Assembly (NCBI GenBank): GCA_029054535.1
Contig: JAIDFC010000100.1
Span: 1 to 9,279 of the forward strand
Reading direction: 5' to 3'
Origin: Rikenella sp.
Lineage (GTDB): Bacteria; Bacteroidota; Bacteroidia; Bacteroidales; Rikenellaceae
DNA: 9,279 nucleotides
Shown one piece after another: positions 7,125 to 9,279 of this stretch (positions are counted from its first letter, which is position 1; every line of letters starts with the position of its first letter). Under the pieces are notes generated by a model. It was not told the DNA's origin. It saw only the letters and a program-made list of their open reading frames with translations, and did no database searches. The translations under genes were made by a program, and so were the position numbers.

Positions 7125-8252
7125 ATGGAAGAAGAATCTCTGAAGAGGTGGCGTCTGATCCTGGGAGGAAATGAAGCGGACGGCACGGGAGCAACGTTGA
7201 ACGCCGAAGAGCTGCGCATCGACCGGACACTGGAAGCCCTGTACGACAGCGATCGAGCGGGCGGGTTGGGTTCGTCGGCGCCGAAGGTGAGCCGGTGGCT
7301 GGGCGACATCCGGGAGTTTTTCCCGCAGACCGTCGTACAGGTGATGCAGCGAGACGCCGTCAAGCGACTGAATCTCACCTCGCTACTGACCGAACGGGAG
7401 ATGCTCGAGACGGTCGTTCCGGACGTCCACCTGGTAGCCACCTTGATGTCGCTGAGCCGCGTCATCCCGGAGAAAAACAAGGAGACGGCCCGGCAGGTGG
7501 TACGTCAGGTGGTCGACGAACTGTTGCGGAAGCTCTCCGCGCCGACCCAACAGGCCGTAACCGGAGCCCTCAACCGATCGGCCCGGAAACGGAATCCGCG
7601 CTACAACGAGATCGACTGGAAAACCACCATCGCCCGAAACCTCAAAAACTACCAGCCGGACTACAAAACCATCATTCCGGAGGTACGAATCGGCTACGGA
7701 CGCAAACAGAAGGCTCTGAAAGAGATCGTCCTGTGCCTGGACCAGAGCGGCTCGATGGGGAGTTCGGTGGTCTACTCCGGGATTTTCGGGTCGGTGCTGG
7801 CCTCGATCCCGGCGGTGCGGACCCGGATGGTGGTCTTCGACACCGAGGTCGCCGACCTGACCGACGACCTGCAAGATCCGGTCGATCTGCTCTTCGGGGT
7901 CCAGCTCGGGGGCGGGACGGACATCGCCCGCGCCCTGACCTACTGCCAGGGGGTAATCTCCCGGCCCCAGGACACGGTTCTGGTACTGGTTACAGACCTC
8001 TACGAAGGGGGCGACGACAAGGCGATGCGCAAAAAATGCGCCGCACTGGTCGAAAGCGGCGTTCAACTCATCGTCCTGCTGGCCTTGAACGACGACGGCG
8101 CACCGGCATACGACAAGCGAAACGCCGAGTTCTTGGCCGGCATCGGCGCTCCGGCTTTCGCCTGCACGCCGGACAAGTTTCCGGACCTGATGGCCGCGGC
8201 TCTCGGCAGGCAGGACATCGGGCTATGGATCTCGCAAAACATCCAATCGTAG
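7125..8252 (+). CDS. VWA domain protein with intact MIDAS (YehP-like), MoxR partner
   Basis: A 375-residue protein. Residues 1-190 are a mainly helical region with no recognised motif. The C-terminal half is a von Willebrand A domain with a complete metal-ion-dependent adhesion site: D206-x-S208-x-S210 (DQSGSMGSS), T265 in GGGTDIA, and D291 in LVTDLYEGG. An intact MIDAS implies Mg2+-dependent binding of an acidic ligand on another protein. In MoxR-VWA systems the VWA protein couples the ATPase ring to its client (CoxE- and YehP-like proteins are the family comparison). There is no signal peptide or membrane anchor, so it should act in the cytoplasm with the MoxR ATPase. It starts 21 bp after the DUF5682 stop and is the last gene of the operon; the next gene has its own promoter. 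No terminator is visible after it. Confidence 0.92.
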   Translation: MEEESLKRWRLILGGNEADGTGATLNAEELRIDRTLEALYDSDRAGGLGSSAPKVSRWLGDIREFFPQTVVQVMQRDAVKRLNLTSLLTEREMLETVVPDVHLVATLMSLSRVIPEKNKETARQVVRQVVDELLRKLSAPTQQAVTGALNRSARKRNPRYNEIDWKTTIARNLKNYQPDYKTIIPEVRIGYGRKQKALKEIVLCLDQSGSMGSSVVYSGIFGSVLASIPAVRTRMVVFDTEVADLTDDLQDPVDLLFGVQLGGGTDIARALTYCQGVISRPQDTVLVLVTDLYEGGDDKAMRKKCAALVESGVQLIVLLALNDDGAPAYDKRNAEFLAGIGAPAFACTPDKFPDLMAAALGRQDIGLWISQNIQS

Positions 8253-8269
8253 GTTCCCGGGAGATTCAC

Positions 8270-8277
8270 TATCTTTG
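8270..8277 (+). promoter_or_regulatory. Bacteroidota-type -7 box for the DUF4293 gene
   Basis: TATCTTTG is a full match to TAnnTTTG, followed by GCCTCCGCA, where transcription should begin near 8284, about 25 bases before the ATG at 8310. No convincing -33 TTTG is found 19-21 bp upstream. It lies in the 57-bp gap after the VWA gene, so the DUF4293 gene is probably a separate transcription unit, with possible read-through from the operon. Confidence 0.6.
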
Positions 8278-8309
8278 CCTCCGCACTCATCACAAAAACA
8301 AGAAATCTT

Positions 8310-8855
8310 ATGTTGCAACGCATACAAACCGTCCACCTGCTGGTTGTCGTGGGGCTGTTGACGACGATGTTATTTTCGACCTTCGCCACCATCCGGATCG
8401 CTCCGGCCATGCCGGCGGGAACCTACGAATCGGTGGGGACCGACAGCACCCTCACCCGCGTCATCGTACCGGAGGCGGGGACCGAAGAGGAGATCGTATT
8501 CGACCTGTGGAGCATCCGGATGAACGGTGCACCAGCTGTTTCGACGCTATACATGTCGATTCTGGTCTGCCTGACGCTGGCAGTGGCGTTCGTAACGATC
8601 TTTCTCTATCGGAACCGATGGCTTCAGGTGCGGCTCTGTCTCGCCCTGGCGGTCATGTTGCTGGGGATCGAGGCGTTCATCATCCTCTACATCTACAAGC
8701 TCCGCGATGCGCTCGACACGTGGTCCCGGACCTATGCCGTCGACTACTCCATCACGGACCTCTTCCCGATCGTCGCACTGCTCTTCGTCTACTTCGCCTA
8801 CCGGGGGATCTCGAAGGACATCGCACTCATCAAATCGCTCGACCGGATCCGGTAA
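8310..8855 (+). CDS. DUF4293 family integral membrane protein
   Basis: A 181-residue protein with four predicted membrane helices, at about residues 8-27, 79-100, 105-129 and 149-166. Residues 30-75 form a polar loop between helices 1 and 2. It begins with the typical family start MLQRIQTVHLL and ends with the conserved tail RGISKDIALIKSLDRIR. DUF4293 proteins are short, four-helix inner-membrane proteins restricted, as far as I know, to Bacteroidota; their role is unknown. The gene has its own TAnnTTTG promoter box and follows the VWA gene by 57 bp. A functional link to the upstream system is not supported; it is more likely a conserved housekeeping-type gene that happens to be adjacent. The length is normal for the family, so it appears complete. 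Confidence 0.88.
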   Translation: MLQRIQTVHLLVVVGLLTTMLFSTFATIRIAPAMPAGTYESVGTDSTLTRVIVPEAGTEEEIVFDLWSIRMNGAPAVSTLYMSILVCLTLAVAFVTIFLYRNRWLQVRLCLALAVMLLGIEAFIILYIYKLRDALDTWSRTYAVDYSITDLFPIVALLFVYFAYRGISKDIALIKSLDRIR

Positions 8856-8866
8856 AAATCGGCTGA

Positions 8867-9076
8867 ACCGCCCGGCTCCGGGCCATCCGCGACAGCGGAT
8901 GGCGCGGCGACGATGCCGGAGGTATGTTGTATTACGTTGGCCACTACGGGTTCAGTTGGTCGTCGTCCTTCACGGACTGCAATGCCTACCGCTTGTACTT
9001 CAATGCCGGTACGGTTGACCCGAATATTTACGGTGGTCGTGCGGACGGTTTTCAGCTGCGTTGCCTCCAGGAATAG
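8867..9076 (+). pseudogene. 3' remnant of a Fib_succ_major (FISUMP)-type surface protein gene
   Basis: In the frame ending at TAG 9074-9076, bases from 8918 encode GGMLYYVGHYGFSWSSS, then NAYRLYFNAGTVDPN, then GFQLRCLQE before the stop. This is the C-terminal end of the Fib_succ_major paralogous domain common in Bacteroidota surface proteins (WSSS, AYxLYF, GFxxRC motifs). The upstream part is missing: an in-frame TGA lies at 8864-8866. A further piece, PAPGH, encoded at about 8871-8885 in another frame, would join to RDSG if one C of the CATCCGCG stretch (8884-8891) were absent. This suggests a frameshift as well as 5' truncation. No start codon, promoter or signal peptide belongs to it. It is a decayed fragment, perhaps left by recombination at the flanking repeats. 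Confidence 0.65.
8882..8903. repeat. Perfect 9-bp inverted repeat with 4-base loop
   Basis: GCCATCCGC and GCGGATGGC are separated by GACA. The stem is perfect and GC-rich, and just upstream is another short one (GCCCGG-CT-CCGGGC, about 8871-8884). There is no T-tract, so it is not a standard terminator, but it is the first strong hairpin after the DUF4293 stop and could protect or end that message. It coincides with the frameshift point in the FISUMP remnant. Confidence 0.6.
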
Positions 9077-9079
9077 GGG

Positions 9080-9130
9080 GCCGCTGGGCACTCGAAAACT
9101 GGACTTTGCTCTGCAAACCACCGCTGGCGG
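9080..9130. repeat. 51-bp dispersed repeat, right copy
   Basis: This copy matches 85-135 at 46 of 51 positions, in the same orientation. It begins 4 bases after the stop codon of the FISUMP remnant. Its core contains the inverted repeat TTTGC-TCT-GCAAA (9104-9116). Both copies lie in non-coding DNA at the two ends of an 9-kb block of otherwise intact genes. Confidence 0.7.
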
Positions 9131-9146
9131 AAATCCGAGACCACTG

Positions 9147-9166
9147 AAAAATCCGCCGCAGGCGGC
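9147..9166 (-). terminator. Terminator-like hairpin on the minus strand
   Basis: On the minus strand CCGCC-TGC-GGCGG (complement of 9153-9165) is followed by ATTTTT (complement of 9147-9152). It has the form of a short rho-independent terminator, but no minus-strand gene is visible between it and the right edge of the window. It could end transcription entering from the right, or it could be part of the repeat cluster. Confidence 0.35.
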
Positions 9167-9190
9167 TGCCCACCATGATCTCCCCATGAC

Positions 9191-9262
9191 GGGCCGAAGC
9201 CACCCCGGGCGGAGGCCTGCAACACTCGCTGCGCTCATGTGCGTCTCCGCTGGCTTCGGCCC
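9191..9262. repeat. 72-bp inverted-repeat element with 12-bp perfect arms
   Basis: GGGCCGAAGCCA (9191-9202) and TGGCTTCGGCCC (9251-9262) are perfect inverted repeats. A second pair of arms, GCGGAG (9209-9214) and CTCCGC (9245-9250), lies inside after a six-base bulge, so the whole can fold as a long imperfect hairpin. The right arm is followed by TTTT, so it could act as a terminator on the plus strand. No transposase or open frame is associated. The outer arm recurs at the left edge of the window (2-15), which points to a dispersed, non-coding element. The DNA from 8856 to the right edge otherwise holds no intact gene. Confidence 0.55.
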
Positions 9263-9279
9263 TTTTACATATACTCAAC

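Noticed and set aside
7295..8866. 523-codon plus-strand frame across the VWA and DUF4293 genes
   Set aside because: It crosses a promoter and two genes with clear MIDAS and membrane motifs; its own product is low-complexity.
8798..9238. Minus-strand open frame over the FISUMP remnant and repeats
   Set aside because: It overlaps the DUF4293 C-terminus and repeat DNA and shows no protein family features; the opposite strand gives the recognisable FISUMP tail.
9000..9278. Short minus-strand frame at the right edge
   Set aside because: It is a translation of the hairpin element and the 51-bp repeat; any peptide similarity to annotated hypothetical proteins would reflect the repeat, not a gene.
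1..9279. CRISPR array, tRNA or rRNA genes, transposase
   Set aside because: No regularly spaced repeats, no cloverleaf-like or conserved rRNA sequence, and no transposase or integrase motif was seen on either strand.

Overview
The window looks like a chromosomal segment of a high-GC Bacteroidota bacterium, probably Alistipes-like (Rikenellaceae). Four things point there: promoters of the TAnnTTTG type, a DUF4293 membrane protein, a DUF3109 protein, and the 3' end of a Fib_succ_major (FISUMP)-type surface protein gene. The genus is an inference from gene content and base composition.

Layout, left to right. Bases 1-175 are non-coding: the end of a repeat seen again at the far right, a minus-strand terminator, and one copy of a 51-bp dispersed repeat. 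A minus-strand DUF3109 cysteine-rich protein follows (176-757). A 116-bp divergent promoter region separates it from a plus-strand run of five genes (874-8252): SWIM zinc-finger protein, DUF5691 helical protein, MoxR-family AAA+ ATPase, DUF5682 protein, and a VWA protein with an intact MIDAS. These genes are tightly spaced, or overlap by 14 bp, and no terminator is visible between them, so they look like one operon. A DUF4293 membrane protein with its own promoter comes next (8310-8855). Bases 8856-9279 hold no intact gene: a frameshifted 3' remnant of a FISUMP gene, the second 51-bp repeat, a terminator-like hairpin, and a 72-bp inverted-repeat element.

The five-gene operon is the main interest. 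It matches, in content but not order, the poorly understood yehL-yehM-yehP-yehQ group of E. coli (MoxR ATPase, DUF5682, VWA, SWIM), with DUF5691 added. MoxR ATPases and VWA proteins typically work as pairs that remodel or activate a target protein. Here the likely partners are the DUF5682 protein, whose N-terminus resembles the TraB/Tiki/EreA-ChaN fold, a nucleic-acid- or protein-binding SWIM protein, and a HEAT-like DUF5691 scaffold. The target and the physiological role cannot be read from the sequence.
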